This document shows, one piece after another, positions 36,954 through 46,706 of a stretch of DNA of 64,000 bases. The DNA lies in assembly GCF_963667555.1 (NCBI RefSeq), contig NZ_OY763421.1, positions 2,683,562 to 2,747,561 of the forward strand, read 5' to 3'. Origin of the DNA: an uncultured Methanolobus sp. (GTDB lineage Archaea > Halobacteriota > Methanosarcinia > Methanosarcinales > Methanosarcinaceae). Position 1 is the first letter of the stretch; every line of letters begins with the position of its first letter. The translations under genes were made by a program, and so were the position numbers. The notes below the pieces were generated by a model that saw only the letters and a list, made by a program, of their open reading frames with translations, was not told the origin of the DNA and searched no databases.

Positions 36954-37550
36954 ATGGAACCTCTTGAGACTTTCATTGTAGAGTCCACGGTACCGGAAGA
37001 GGGTGATGCCTACAAGAGCATAGTTTCGGACATAATTTCCGAACTGGTACTTGGCGGTGCTATCGGAAGAATAAAGGCCAGAGTAAGACCTGAGGATTCC
37101 CTATTCATGATGGCTATAATCCTTAGAGGCACTCAGCCAAAAGTCAAAGTATCTGATATGGGCAGCGTGGATGTTACTAATCATCTTACTAAACAAGTCA
37201 CAATTTCAATTGAACAGGAAAAATATCTTCCACAATTACTTGAACAGCTCTGGGCAAAATATGGACGTGCAGGTATACGCCAACCGGAAAGGAAGACTCT
37301 TATCCTGACAGCAGAGAATCTTGATGAAGAGGTAGAATTCCTTAAGAATATTGTTGTTGCCGACCCACAGAAGACTCTCCAGTCAAGGCTTGTTGAAATG
37401 GCTATCCGTGCAACACCGGAAGGATTCAGGGTGCGCTATCATTCAATGGATAAGCATGTCTTTGTTTTTGCGGCCACTGAGGATATTCTTAAGAAAGAGT
37501 GGATACAGGAAGCTCTGGACATTGCAAAGGAACTTCAGGAGGATGAATAA
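36954..37550 (+). CDS. mmp17: Methanogenesis marker protein 17
   Basis: The 198-aa protein is a component of the purified MCR activation complex. The start is the ATG at 36954, which follows GGAGGAG; the longer open reading to 36915 lies inside mmp15. No cysteine occurs in the translation, so it cannot itself provide thiolate ligands to the complex's iron-sulphur clusters. It overlaps mmp7 by one base (TAATG). Confidence 0.93.
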   Translation: MEPLETFIVESTVPEEGDAYKSIVSDIISELVLGGAIGRIKARVRPEDSLFMMAIILRGTQPKVKVSDMGSVDVTNHLTKQVTISIEQEKYLPQLLEQLWAKYGRAGIRQPERKTLILTAENLDEEVEFLKNIVVADPQKTLQSRLVEMAIRATPEGFRVRYHSMDKHVFVFAATEDILKKEWIQEALDIAKELQEDE

Positions 37551-38488
37551 TGGCAGCAGTTCTTGAACCTTATATTTACGAGGGTGGAATTCACCAGCAC
37601 ACTCTCATCACTGAACTTCTGGAAGACCTTGGAGGATACCTTATCCAGAAAGTCCCGGCAGCCACTGAAGTTACTCTTGTGATGCTTATCCCAAGAGACG
37701 ATGTTCATCTCATCGAGGCACTTGGAAAGAAACTTCTTGGCAAGCTGGAACGTGCACCTCTTACCGGAACTGAGATAGCTGTAGTTTCTCCTACTCTTGC
37801 TTCTCATCATCTTCCGCACTCTGCATGTGATGTTGCGGAATTTATGCGTAGAGGTGGCGGAAATACCAATATGATCGGTCTTGCAAGAGGCATGGGCAGA
37901 AGGGTATCGCTTTCTGATAATTTCGAAAGGAAACTCATTAATGAGCATGACCTTGCAGTTTTCTCATTCGGTACATTCGCAGATTGTATCAAGAATAAGA
38001 AACCAAAGCTTCTTGAAGGCGTGACCGTCCCGAAGATCGTTGCAGGAGGTCCACTTACCGTTAAGACGGAAGAAGTAGTTGGTGCTGATCTCTATGTTGG
38101 CGGTATCGGCAGAGTTGCCCATCGTCTGAGAAAACCCGGAGAGCTGAGTTCACTTGATAATTTGCTTGAAAAGGTCGTGGAAGTTGTGGAAAAGATGCGT
38201 GAGGACCTTGCAAAGGATCCGCTTGCAGTACTTCCACCAAGGGTGATGAAAGAGATACATGAACAGATACCTGAGATTTATGATGTGTTCTCTCCTGCAC
38301 CAGTGACCCTTCAACTTGATGGTCTGCGTGTGAAACTTCCATATGATGAGTTCCATGAAAGAGTGGAGAACCTGGAATTTGATGAAGGTGTCAGACTTTC
38401 TGATATGGCAACCATCACAAGATCCCGGATGAAAAATTATATATTGGTCAAGATCAAACGAGAATCTGAGGTAGGATTTACGGCATAA
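37550..38488 (+). CDS. mmp7: Methanogenesis marker protein 7
   Basis: The 312-aa protein is a core component of the MCR activation complex. Recognisable stretches are IYEGGIHQHTLITELLEDL, SPTLASHHLPHSACDVAEF and VPKIVAGGPLTVKTEE. Only two cysteines are present (in S-A-C-D-V and F-A-D-C-I). They are candidate ligands for the nitrogenase-like clusters reported for the complex. It is the last marker gene of the run. Confidence 0.94.
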   Translation: MAAVLEPYIYEGGIHQHTLITELLEDLGGYLIQKVPAATEVTLVMLIPRDDVHLIEALGKKLLGKLERAPLTGTEIAVVSPTLASHHLPHSACDVAEFMRRGGGNTNMIGLARGMGRRVSLSDNFERKLINEHDLAVFSFGTFADCIKNKKPKLLEGVTVPKIVAGGPLTVKTEEVVGADLYVGGIGRVAHRLRKPGELSSLDNLLEKVVEVVEKMREDLAKDPLAVLPPRVMKEIHEQIPEIYDVFSPAPVTLQLDGLRVKLPYDEFHERVENLEFDEGVRLSDMATITRSRMKNYILVKIKRESEVGFTA

Positions 38489-38552
38489 ATTACCTAGTAG
38501 TTTGCATCTTATATTACTTCATTTAAAAACGTTGAAATTATCCGGGGTTATT

Positions 38553-39026
38553 ATGGAACTTGAAAAAATCAAAAAGCTTCTTGACAAAGAGCCAGAGGAG
38601 GCTGTAGATGAAATTCTGGCAGATGTCGAGAAAAGATATGGAGAAATTCCCTATATTACTAATTTTATGAAGGATATGCCGGAGATTTTCATATCAAGAA
38701 TGATCTACGAGAACAGTGTTATGCGTGAGTTCAAACGAATGGATCCTAAAACTGTGGAACTTATCAGCATTGCAGTGGCATCAGCACTTCGTTGTGAGCA
38801 TTGCCTGAAAACCCATGTCAGGGTTGCAAAAAGACTCGGCGTGTCAAAAGAAGAGATCTTTGATTCCGTTCTTATAGCCAGCAGTGTCTCAACAGCAGCA
38901 GTTCTTGCAGAAGGAACTCGTTCTGTGGACAATGCTTTTACTGAGGATGAACAGGGCATTGTTCCCCGTTCCTCTTCTAATTGCTCCATATGTAATCTCA
39001 ATTCAGAGCTTCCTGAGGAAGACTGA
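38553..39026 (+). CDS. Carboxymuconolactone decarboxylase/AhpD-like protein
   Basis: The 157-aa helical protein has the AhpD-type redox motif C-E-H-C-L-K-T-H (C-x2-C-x3-H) and ends with a second cysteine pair, NCSICNLN. AhpD-like proteins act as peroxidase or disulphide reductase partners. The start is the ATG at 38553 behind GGGG. It follows the marker operon by 65 bp and could protect or serve its oxygen-sensitive products (inference). Confidence 0.87.
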   Translation: MELEKIKKLLDKEPEEAVDEILADVEKRYGEIPYITNFMKDMPEIFISRMIYENSVMREFKRMDPKTVELISIAVASALRCEHCLKTHVRVAKRLGVSKEEIFDSVLIASSVSTAAVLAEGTRSVDNAFTEDEQGIVPRSSSNCSICNLNSELPEED

Positions 39027-39061
39027 ATTGTTTATTTTTTGAAGTAAATTTAAAAAAGAGA

Positions 39062-39997
39062 CTAGTAGAGCGGTGCTCCGCTGAGCAGTACTCCTGCTAA
39101 GAATCCCAGAATAACTCCACTGTTAAGGAATGGAAGGCCTGCCTGTGGTTTCCCTCTCATTACCAGTATGCTCAGAGCCATAAATCCGATAACAGTTCCT
39201 ATCATTGCACCGATGGCAGGGTAGGATATGAATCCGATTGATGCAATTGTAATGTTCTGTTCGAGAGCTTTCTCCACAAGGAACACGTTTGCTGAAACTA
39301 CCAGGATCGTTGGCATAATGGCATCTCCAAGTCCCATGAAGAATGCTTCCTTTTCTTTGCCTTCTTCCTTTTTGAGTGAGTCTTCAATAAATGAGTATCT
39401 CAGATGTTTTGGGATCACAAAGAGAATTGGAAGGTGAAGGTCCATTACTCCTTCTGCGAGGTCTATCATGTGTTTTGTCTTGTAAACGGATATTGCGTCA
39501 TAGACTGCAAGCAGTGTCAGGAGCACAATGACCGGCAGAATGGAAAGTGAAATTCCAAATATTGCACTGGCACCAGCTCCGATGATAAGTCCTACTATGT
39601 CGATGACATACCATTCCGGGAACTTGTAGAGCAGTACTGTGAGGACGGCGGCTACAAGACCTGAAACTACGTTGTTTGTCATGATCGATATGTCAAGAAG
39701 TGAGAGCAGTGCATAGAATACATAGTACATGGTGGCTCCCACAGCAAGCAGTATAGTGAGTTGTATTATCCATTCCATGTTCTTTTTAATAGCCAGCAGC
39801 AAAAAGCCGGTGAACACAAGGATGATCCCGATGTAGTAGATTGCGTTTGAAGTAGAGTCAGGGTCTTCAAAGGCCTGCATGTCATTTGCATTCATTGGCG
39901 CAGCAAGAAGCAACGCCGTGATCTGTACTATAAGTATAATGCCTACCATTACAAGCATTGGAACGTAATCTTTGATTACCGTCTTTTCCGAACTCAA
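39062..39997 (-). CDS. Presenilin-like A22 family intramembrane aspartyl protease
   Basis: The protein has about nine membrane helices. The two catalytic aspartates are in VYDAISVYKTKHM (Y-D motif) and MGLGDAIMPTIL (G-x-G-D motif), and a PAL-like loop (AGLPFL) follows near the C-terminus. It matches archaeal presenilin/signal-peptide-peptidase homologues. I place the start at the TTG at 39997, which has GGAG 8 nt upstream; an earlier in-frame TTG at 40024 lacks a site. The substrates are unknown. Confidence 0.9.
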   Translation of the reverse strand: MSSEKTVIKDYVPMLVMVGIILIVQITALLLAAPMNANDMQAFEDPDSTSNAIYYIGIILVFTGFLLLAIKKNMEWIIQLTILLAVGATMYYVFYALLSLLDISIMTNNVVSGLVAAVLTVLLYKFPEWYVIDIVGLIIGAGASAIFGISLSILPVIVLLTLLAVYDAISVYKTKHMIDLAEGVMDLHLPILFVIPKHLRYSFIEDSLKKEEGKEKEAFFMGLGDAIMPTILVVSANVFLVEKALEQNITIASIGFISYPAIGAMIGTVIGFMALSILVMRGKPQAGLPFLNSGVILGFLAGVLLSGAPLY

Positions 39998-40146
39998 CTC
40001 AGCAACTCCAAATATATAAATCAATGAATAATATATTATTATGTATAGTAAATACTCTGTTCAGTATTTAAGTAATTCTCTTTAAAAAAAGTAGAGTTAA
40101 ATAATATAAATAGCAAAAAAGCCCATATTAATAATGAGGGAACAGA

Positions 40147-40470
40147 ATGGAAACCAGAGATATATTATTCTCAGTTGTAATGGTTGTGTCTTCATTTGTA
40201 CTTACATACGAATGGCTTGGTAGATTCAAATATAATCCTGCAAATGCTTTGATCATATTGTCTGCGATGGTGATGATTGGTGCACTGGCTGCTATGATCC
40301 TCTCTGTGGATATGCGCCTGCGTAAGATCGACAACATACTTGCAGCAAAAGAGCGTTCTTTAAGGATCAATGTTCAGAGTGTAGAAAACAACCTTGATTC
40401 ACGTATGAATGAAGTACTCATTAAGATGGACGATGTAATGGATTCAATGGACAGGAGAAGGTACAGGTAA
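40147..40470 (+). CDS. Small membrane protein with coiled-coil tail (107 aa)
   Basis: Two hydrophobic helices (about 7-20 and 30-50) are followed by a heptad-like, Arg/Lys/Leu-rich segment (about 55-105) likely to form a coiled coil in the cytoplasm. The preceding sequence, GAGGGAACAGA, is a good ribosome site. No family is recognised. Confidence 0.75.
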   Translation: METRDILFSVVMVVSSFVLTYEWLGRFKYNPANALIILSAMVMIGALAAMILSVDMRLRKIDNILAAKERSLRINVQSVENNLDSRMNEVLIKMDDVMDSMDRRRYR

Positions 40471-40572
40471 TTACCTATCATCATAATGATACCATACCAA
40501 GTTCCGAAAACCATATTAACTAGATTGTAGTAGATTGATGAGAAATATTTTCTATCTATTAGAGGTGCGTAT

Positions 40573-40887
40573 ATGCGCATTAATTTAGAACCGATTGGTA
40601 TTATCAAGAAAGCCGGGAAATGTTCTGAGATTCTTATCTACTCTGACTTTGAGCAGCTTGTGAAGAACATGATGTCAAAGTTAAATAAGAATGAGACTGA
40701 TAAGCACAGTCTTGTGGTGGTACACAAAAACAGAGATTCGAACGATCTCCATCAGGTGCAGATCACTAAAACACACTTAATTGACAGAGTAGGAAATATC
40801 CTTAGAGTAGGAAAGATAGACGCAAATGATGATTCCGTCATCGATGTGCGACTTGAATGCAATGGACTTATAACAACTGAAGCCTGA
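40573..40887 (+). CDS. Short UPF0066/TrmO-like protein
   Basis: The 104-aa protein begins NLEPIGIIKKAGKCSEI. Its C-terminal half, VGNILRVGKIDANDDSVIDVR, resembles the end of UPF0066/TrmO proteins, which methylate t6A in tRNA. The central SAM-binding block of TrmO is missing or much altered, so catalytic activity is doubtful. It precedes FEN1 by 32 bp on the same strand. Confidence 0.6.
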   Translation: MRINLEPIGIIKKAGKCSEILIYSDFEQLVKNMMSKLNKNETDKHSLVVVHKNRDSNDLHQVQITKTHLIDRVGNILRVGKIDANDDSVIDVRLECNGLITTEA

Positions 40888-40919
40888 GGGTTTCAATTAC
40901 GTAAAAATTACGATTCTTC

Positions 40920-41936
40920 ATGGGTGTTGATATAGGGGAGCTCCTAAAAAGGAGCACGATCGAAGTATCTGACCTTTCTTTAAATATTGTGGCGATAGAC
41001 GCCTTTAACACACTTTATCAATTCTTAAGCATCATCCGGCAGAGAGATGGTACTCCCCTGAAAGATTCTCAGGGTAATGTCACATCACACCTGTCCGGTA
41101 TCCTTTACAGGATGACAAATATCGTTGAAGCCGGGGTGAAACCTGTTTTTGTCTTCGACGGAAAACCACCTGAGTTCAAGTCATCGACTATCCAGAAGCG
41201 AACCGAACGGCGCGAAAAAGCAAAAGCCAATTATGAGCTGGCTAAAGAAGAAGGACTCGCAGAAGAGGCATACAAATACGCTCAGGCATCTGCCAAAGTC
41301 GATGCGACAATTGTTGAGGACTCAAAAAAACTGCTGAGTGCCATGGGCATTCCTTATGTTGATGCTCCTTCAGAAGGCGAGGCACAGGCAGCCTATATGG
41401 TGAAAAAAGGAGATGCTGACAGGATAGCATCTCAGGATTATGATTCACTGCTTTTTGGTTCCCCAAAAGTTGTAAGGAACCTTACAGTTTCAGGTAAGAG
41501 AAAGCTACCAAAGAAGAATATCTATGTAGATGTCAAACCTGAACTCATTGACCTGAATGAAAACCTGAATGAGTTAGGAATCAACCATTCACAGCTTATC
41601 GACATTGCTCTCTGTGTAGGTACTGATTACAATGACGGTATTGAGGGCGTAGGTCCAAAGACCGCTCTTAAACTCGTAAAAGAACACGGCAGCATAGAGA
41701 ACATTCTCCATGAAAAAGGTCTTGAAATCGAGAATCTGGAAGGAATAAAAGAGTTCTTCAAATCCCCGCCAGTGACTGATGATTATTCTCTCAAATGGAA
41801 AAAACCTGATTCAACAGCGGTAATATCTTTCCTCTGCGCAGAACATGATTTCTCAGAGGACAGGGTTACAAAGGCTCTGGAACGCCTCGAAGCTTCATCA
41901 GGAAGCGGCCAGAGTACCCTTGACAAATGGTTCTAG
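40920..41936 (+). CDS. fen: Flap endonuclease 1 (FEN1)
   Basis: The 338-aa structure-specific nuclease removes 5' flaps in Okazaki-fragment maturation and repair. Catalytic acidic motifs are visible: [43 protein letters not shown] and [16 protein letters not shown] (helix-hairpin-helix). The C-terminal PCNA-binding motif QSTLDKWF is intact. Length and architecture are normal for archaea. Confidence 0.97.
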   Translation: MGVDIGELLKRSTIEVSDLSLNIVAIDAFNTLYQFLSIIRQRDGTPLKDSQGNVTSHLSGILYRMTNIVEAGVKPVFVFDGKPPEFKSSTIQKRTERREKAKANYELAKEEGLAEEAYKYAQASAKVDATIVEDSKKLLSAMGIPYVDAPSEGEAQAAYMVKKGDADRIASQDYDSLLFGSPKVVRNLTVSGKRKLPKKNIYVDVKPELIDLNENLNELGINHSQLIDIALCVGTDYNDGIEGVGPKTALKLVKEHGSIENILHEKGLEIENLEGIKEFFKSPPVTDDYSLKWKKPDSTAVISFLCAEHDFSEDRVTKALERLEASSGSGQSTLDKWF

Positions 41937-41975
41937 ATTTAGAGTTTAGAACCTAATTTTAGCTTAGTTTTTGAT

Positions 41976-43523
41976 TCAATTGTCTTTTGCAATCAGTGAA
42001 ACTCCTGTCATCTCACAAGGCTGTTCTATTTTCATTATCTCAAGCATGGTTGGTGCAAGGTCTGAGAGCTTACCGTCATGCAATTCTGCTCCCACAGGGC
42101 CATTTACAAGAACACACTTAACAGGATTTGATGTGTGAGCGGTATGTGGCTTGCCGGTTTGGTAATCTATCATTTTTTCAGCATTTCCGTGGTCTGCTGT
42201 AATGAGTGCGGCTCCACCTTTTTCAAGGATCGCATCGATGATCTTTCCAACGCATCCATCTACAGCCTCAATTGCTTTGATGGCTGCGTCCACAATTCCT
42301 GTGTGGCCTACCATATCCATGTTGGCGAAATTTAGAATGATTGCATCATACTTGCCGGACTGTATCCTTTCCACAAGCTGCTCTGTAACTTCATATGCAC
42401 TCATCTCAGGTTTGAGATCATATGTTGCAACATCCGGTGAAGATACAAGGCATCTGTCCTCACCTTCATTCTCCTTTTCCACACCGCCATTGAAGAAGAA
42501 CGTCACATGAGCATACTTTTCAGTTTCAGCTATACGGAGCTGCTTTTTGTTATTCTTGCACAGGACTTCTCCCAGAGTATTGGTGATAGTCTCTGGCGGG
42601 TATGCAATTGGAATATCCAGATTTTCATCATATTCAGCCATGCAGGTGTAGTGAACTTCTGGCTTTACTTTTCTCTCAAAACCGTCAAAATCATCGTTCA
42701 CAAAAGCATAGGTCATCTGTCTTGCCCTGTCAGGACGGAAATTGAAAAAGATAACTGAGTCTCCATCTTTCACGGTTGCAACAGGTTTACCATTTTCATC
42801 GGTAACAACAGTAGGCTTTACAAATTCGTCATTTTCGCCCCTTTTGTAAGCCATGCTTACGGCTGAAACAGCGTCATCTGCAAGGATGCCTTCACCAAGT
42901 GTCAGTGCATCATATGCCAGTTTTATACGATCCCAGCGTTTGTCACGGTCCATTGCATAATATCTGCCGCTTACAGTTGCAGTCTTTGCAATACCTGTGC
43001 TCTTGCAGAATTCCTCGTGAGCTTTCATGTCATCAAGTGCGGTCTGCGGTGGAACATCCCTGCCGTCAAGGAATGTGTGGATGTAAACTCTTTCAACACC
43101 TTCGTCCTTTGCCATTTCCACAAGTGCTCTCATATGGTCCATGTGACTGTGAACGCCTCCGTATGAGAAAAGTCCCATAAGGTGCAGTGAAGAGTTGTTC
43201 TTCTTCACGTTTTCCATGGCTTCAAGCAAGACCTCTTTTTTGAAAAAAGAACCTTCTTTTATGTCTTTGTTGATGCGTGTAAGGTCCTGGTAGATGATCC
43301 TTCCTGCACCGATGTTAAGGTGTCCGACCTCTGAGTTTCCCATCTGTCCTTCAGGAAGTCCTACACCTTCGCCTGAAACCTGCAATAAGCATGAAGGATA
43401 CTTTTTTACAAGTGAATCAAGTACCGGGGTGTTTGCAGCCATTACTGCATTTCCTTTTTCTTCGGTGGTGTAACCCCAGCCGTCAAGTATCATAAGTAAA
43501 AGTGGTCCGTTCTCGTATGACAT
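41976..43523 (-). CDS. gpmI: 2,3-bisphosphoglycerate-independent phosphoglycerate mutase
   Basis: The 515-aa glycolytic/gluconeogenic enzyme interconverts 3- and 2-phosphoglycerate. The alkaline-phosphatase-fold metal motifs are intact: [10 protein letters not shown] at the N-terminus, [15 protein letters not shown] with the phosphorylated serine, [10 protein letters not shown], and [13 protein letters not shown] near the C-terminus. It is the long bacterial-type GpmI rather than the short archaeal ApgM form. It is transcribed alone and convergent with fen. Confidence 0.96.
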   Translation of the reverse strand: MSYENGPLLLMILDGWGYTTEEKGNAVMAANTPVLDSLVKKYPSCLLQVSGEGVGLPEGQMGNSEVGHLNIGAGRIIYQDLTRINKDIKEGSFFKKEVLLEAMENVKKNNSSLHLMGLFSYGGVHSHMDHMRALVEMAKDEGVERVYIHTFLDGRDVPPQTALDDMKAHEEFCKSTGIAKTATVSGRYYAMDRDKRWDRIKLAYDALTLGEGILADDAVSAVSMAYKRGENDEFVKPTVVTDENGKPVATVKDGDSVIFFNFRPDRARQMTYAFVNDDFDGFERKVKPEVHYTCMAEYDENLDIPIAYPPETITNTLGEVLCKNNKKQLRIAETEKYAHVTFFFNGGVEKENEGEDRCLVSSPDVATYDLKPEMSAYEVTEQLVERIQSGKYDAIILNFANMDMVGHTGIVDAAIKAIEAVDGCVGKIIDAILEKGGAALITADHGNAEKMIDYQTGKPHTAHTSNPVKCVLVNGPVGAELHDGKLSDLAPTMLEIMKIEQPCEMTGVSLIAKDN

Positions 43524-43570
43524 GGATTCAGAATTGTTCCGATGCCTTTTAAATGCATTGTATCAGCCGG

Positions 43571-45040
43571 TCAGGACTTACTATCAAGCCGTGTAAGTAT
43601 CTTGAATTCCCTCAGTACCATGACAAAAGTGAGCATGAACGAAAGGCTGTCTGACAGTGGAAATGCCAGCCATACACCTGTAAGATTGAAGAAATGCGGG
43701 AGGATTATCACAAGTGGTATCAGGAACAACAGTTGTCGGCTCATGGCAAGTATGAAGGATGGTAAGGCTTTGCCAATGGCCTGGTAAAGTGAAGCTCCAA
43801 CGACCTGAAATCCCACAAGCGGAAGTGCCAGTATCATTATTCTTGTGGCAGATGCGCCGGCAGATATCAGTTGCTCGTCAGATGTGAATATTCCAAAAAG
43901 CTGACCCGGGAATGCAAGAAGTACTATAAACCCAGCAATAGCCATTGTAGTTGTGACAATCATGGAAAGTTTGACCGATTCCATTACCCTGGAAAAGTTC
44001 CTGGCACCATAATTGAAACCAACGATGGGTTGCAGTCCCTGAACGATGCCGTACATCGGCATGAACGTGAACATGAAAAGGCGGTTAACAACACCGAAAA
44101 TTGCAATAGCAACGTCTCCTCCACCGTATATGAGCAGTATATTGTTGAGCACGATTACTACAAGACTGCTGGATGCGTTTCTTGCAAGTGGTCCCATTCC
44201 GATGGAAATACTCTCATAGGCGATATCAAATCTTGGTTTTAGATTTTTCAAACGGAAGCGAAGACTGGAGTTTCCCGAAGCGAAATACCATATAAGGAAT
44301 AAAGCTCCCGTTGCCTGTGCAAGGATTGTTGCAATGGCTGCACCTTTTACACCGAGTCCGAAACCATGCAGATACAGTGGCTGGATTACTATTCCCAGGT
44401 TGTCGGCAAGGAAATTGAATTCAATGTAGCCGGATTTGAAAATGAACAAAGGGTCAAGGATTACATTCACAAGGGCTGAGATTAGCATTGTATACATTGC
44501 AACCCTGGCATTTCCTTCCGAACGCACGACATTGTTCATAGCAAGAGCAAACATAAAGAACACTGATCCGTGCAGTATCACGGTCATATATTCGGTGGCG
44601 TAGGGTAGGATTGTATCAGTAGCCCCGAACAGTTTCAGAAGCGGCGTCAGGTAAATGCTTCCTGCAGCGACGATGACTGCACTCATTATCAGAACAAGTG
44701 ACAGTACGTTACCCATAACATTCTCTGCTCTTTCCTGATTGCCTTCACCAAGGCTGCGTGATATCATGGAAGCCCCGCCGATGCCAATGGCAAGTGAAAT
44801 TGCCATGATGACCATCATTATCGGGAAAGCTATGGAAATTCCGGCAATACCCTGAACGCTGTTCTCACCGAGAGCCTGACCTACAAAAACCGTGTCCACA
44901 ATGTTGTACAGAGCCTGTACCAGCATTCCCACTGTGGCAGGGGCGGACAATTTGAAAAGGAGCTTGCCTATGTTCTCGTCAGCTAAGAGTTTACTTCTTT
45001 CGTGCAATGAGCATGCCTTCTTCCCGGAAAAGGGATGCAA
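43571..45040 (-). CDS. MATE family multidrug/organic cation efflux transporter
   Basis: The 489-aa protein has 12 predicted membrane helices in two repeats. The MATE pattern is clear: APATVGMLVQALYNIVDTVFVG at the first helix (quoted by residues 33-54), a similar LARNASSSLVVIVLNN in the second half, and GLQPIVGFNYGARNF. The listed start is a TTG; another TTG 11 codons downstream has GGGAAGAAGG before it and is a credible alternative. The substrate is unknown. Confidence 0.9.
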   Translation of the reverse strand: MHPFSGKKACSLHERSKLLADENIGKLLFKLSAPATVGMLVQALYNIVDTVFVGQALGENSVQGIAGISIAFPIMMVIMAISLAIGIGGASMISRSLGEGNQERAENVMGNVLSLVLIMSAVIVAAGSIYLTPLLKLFGATDTILPYATEYMTVILHGSVFFMFALAMNNVVRSEGNARVAMYTMLISALVNVILDPLFIFKSGYIEFNFLADNLGIVIQPLYLHGFGLGVKGAAIATILAQATGALFLIWYFASGNSSLRFRLKNLKPRFDIAYESISIGMGPLARNASSSLVVIVLNNILLIYGGGDVAIAIFGVVNRLFMFTFMPMYGIVQGLQPIVGFNYGARNFSRVMESVKLSMIVTTTMAIAGFIVLLAFPGQLFGIFTSDEQLISAGASATRIMILALPLVGFQVVGASLYQAIGKALPSFILAMSRQLLFLIPLVIILPHFFNLTGVWLAFPLSDSLSFMLTFVMVLREFKILTRLDSKS

Positions 45041-45147
45041 CTAATACGTAAAATAGGTGTATTTATCCCTTTTCTTCCGTTTCCCTTCTTCCTATTTTTC
45101 TGGGAATTGAAGTTTCTATTTATTGGGAAGATGGCTATTGTGGTGGT

Positions 45148-45477
45148 TTATGCAGTTCTTATGTGTTTAAGCATAAGGTTGAACATAAGCAAAAGGTTGC
45201 TTTCAAAGAAGATGATATCGCAGTTGTTCCTGTCCCTGTTATTTGCTCTGAGAACAGTGAATTCAAGATCCTTCTCCGCTTCCATGCGAATTCTCATAAA
45301 AGGATCGGAGCTTTCTCTTCTCTCCTCTGCTATTGTTCTTGCAACTGAAAAAGGATCCAGGTATTTGTTTACCCAGCAGTTGAGCTCACGGCTGTAACCT
45401 GCAGAGAGAGCCATGTTGTCTATTCTCATCAATGCTGTCTGCTTGTTGTCTTCATAGTAGTTTATCCAATCCGACAT
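45148..45477 (-). CDS. Hypothetical protein (109 aa)
   Basis: This is a soluble, charge-rich protein with an N-terminal helix (DWINYYEDNKQTALMRIDNM) and a middle S-D-P-F-M-R-I segment. No domain is recognised. It is divergent from msrB across a region with two inverted repeats, so the pair may be co-regulated. Confidence 0.6.
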   Translation of the reverse strand: MSDWINYYEDNKQTALMRIDNMALSAGYSRELNCWVNKYLDPFSVARTIAEERRESSDPFMRIRMEAEKDLEFTVLRANNRDRNNCDIIFFESNLLLMFNLMLKHIRTA

Positions 45478-45520
45478 GTTCTTTCCCCTGTGATTATACC
45501 CTTATAATTTAACCCAAATT

Positions 45521-45575
45521 GAACACAATACTGTGATTTTGTTCAACAATATTATTCTCTCAAAAATAATATTTA
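45521..45575. promoter_or_regulatory. Two adjacent inverted repeats in the msrB divergent promoter region
   Basis: The first repeat is TTGAACACAA (45521-45530) with TTTTGTTCAA (45539-45548), matching at 9 of 10 positions with an 8-bp spacer. The second is AATATTATT (45550-45558) with AATAATATT (45567-45575), a perfect 9-bp pair with an 8-bp spacer. They are immediately side by side between a leftward hypothetical gene and rightward msrB. A TATA-like TATATTTATA follows near 45583. Paired operators for a dimeric regulator are likely. Confidence 0.55.
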
Positions 45576-45682
45576 TAATTATCTGTATATTTATACTGTA
45601 TTGGTGGCTTCACTTAATTACTTCCAGCCCCACAACACCTTTTTATGCTAACATCCACACAATTTGAATGGGAGTATCAAAT

Positions 45683-46117
45683 ATGGCAGATATGGATGAT
45701 ATGGAAAATACGGCAGATACAGCAAAGGCTATTGAAAAATCGGATAAGCAGTGGAAAGAGCTGCTCACAAAAGACCAGTTCATTGTATTAAGGCAGAAAG
45801 GCACAGAAGCACCTTTTACGGGAAAATACTATGCAAATAAGGAAAAGGGAATCTATCTTTGCGCAGCCTGTGGTCAGGAATTGTTCAGTTCAGATACAAA
45901 GTATGATTCCGGCACTGGATGGCCAAGTTTCTTCAAACCTGTTTCTGAGGATAAAGTCTCGCTTAAAGAGGACCACAGTCATTTCATGGAACGGATAGAG
46001 GTTGTATGCAGCCGATGTGGAAGCCACCTTGGTCATGTCTTTGATGACGGACCGGCTCCAACCGGTAAAAGGTATTGTATGAATTCAATCTCACTGGACT
46101 TTAAAAAAGAGGAGTAA
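45683..46117 (+). CDS. msrB: Peptide-methionine (R)-S-oxide reductase MsrB
   Basis: The enzyme reduces methionine-R-sulphoxide in proteins. Zinc-binding pairs CAAC and CSRC, the [10 protein letters not shown] block and the catalytic cysteine in RYCMNS are intact. I place the start at the ATG at 45683 because the GGGAG inside the open frame upstream (45670-45674) is its ribosome site; an ATG at 45668 is in frame. Function in oxidative damage repair is well established for the family. Confidence 0.96.
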   Translation: MADMDDMENTADTAKAIEKSDKQWKELLTKDQFIVLRQKGTEAPFTGKYYANKEKGIYLCAACGQELFSSDTKYDSGTGWPSFFKPVSEDKVSLKEDHSHFMERIEVVCSRCGSHLGHVFDDGPAPTGKRYCMNSISLDFKKEE

Positions 46118-46145
46118 AGTAGTGACCGGAGGCTTTCACCTCTGA

Positions 46146-46565
46146 TCAGTTGACTGTTACTGTAAGGGTCATGTCAGGGACATCAACAACACTGAAGGTG
46201 TAGGTGCCACTGTTCATGAATGTGTATTCATAAGTGTCGTGGACATACATTTCATGGTCTTCAAAAAGTCCGTCATCGCTGACAAGAACGAATGTGTTCT
46301 GTGGTTTGAGGTTTGTCCATACCAGAGTGTCGCCTCTGTTTATGTCAATTTCAGAAGGCTTCATCATACCATAGTATTCCATTCTGATACCATAGTCCAC
46401 TCCTTCACCAACGACATCTGTGACATCTTCCTGAACTTCTTCTGCTGTTGTCTCTTCTACAGTTTCTTCTTCCATTGCAGTGTCATCTGCGTTGTCGGCA
46501 CATCCGCTGACAAGCACGCCTGCAAGCATAAGTATTGTAATTAATATCAGCCACTTTTTTGTCAT
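46146..46565 (-). CDS. Exported lipoprotein with cupredoxin-like domain
   Basis: The signal peptide ends at the lipobox VLVSGC (Cys at about residue 22). A Glu/Thr-rich linker follows, then a plastocyanin-like beta-sandwich with DINRGDTLVWTN, YEYTFMNSGTYTFSVVD and a final strand. The usual copper ligand set is not complete: the region has His and Met but no suitable Cys. It may not bind copper in the type-1 way. It is convergent with msrB. Confidence 0.78.
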   Translation of the reverse strand: MTKKWLILITILMLAGVLVSGCADNADDTAMEEETVEETTAEEVQEDVTDVVGEGVDYGIRMEYYGMMKPSEIDINRGDTLVWTNLKPQNTFVLVSDDGLFEDHEMYVHDTYEYTFMNSGTYTFSVVDVPDMTLTVTVN

Positions 46566-46706
46566 ATTATACCACCCAGTTTCTGAGTTTTAGTTCTCTC
46601 TGAAAAAGCCGGTCAGCTGCTAGTTATAGTTGCTGGCTTATTCCCCGGCAATGAATTCATATCCTATTCCCGGAAAATTTATACGGCTTATAGTGAAATA
46701 AAGGCT

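Noticed and set aside
45035..45397. 120-aa rightward ORF opposite the 109-aa hypothetical gene
   Set aside because: The leftward frame has the better composition and an upstream regulatory region; the rightward one is Phe/Ser/Leu-rich and lacks a ribosome site.
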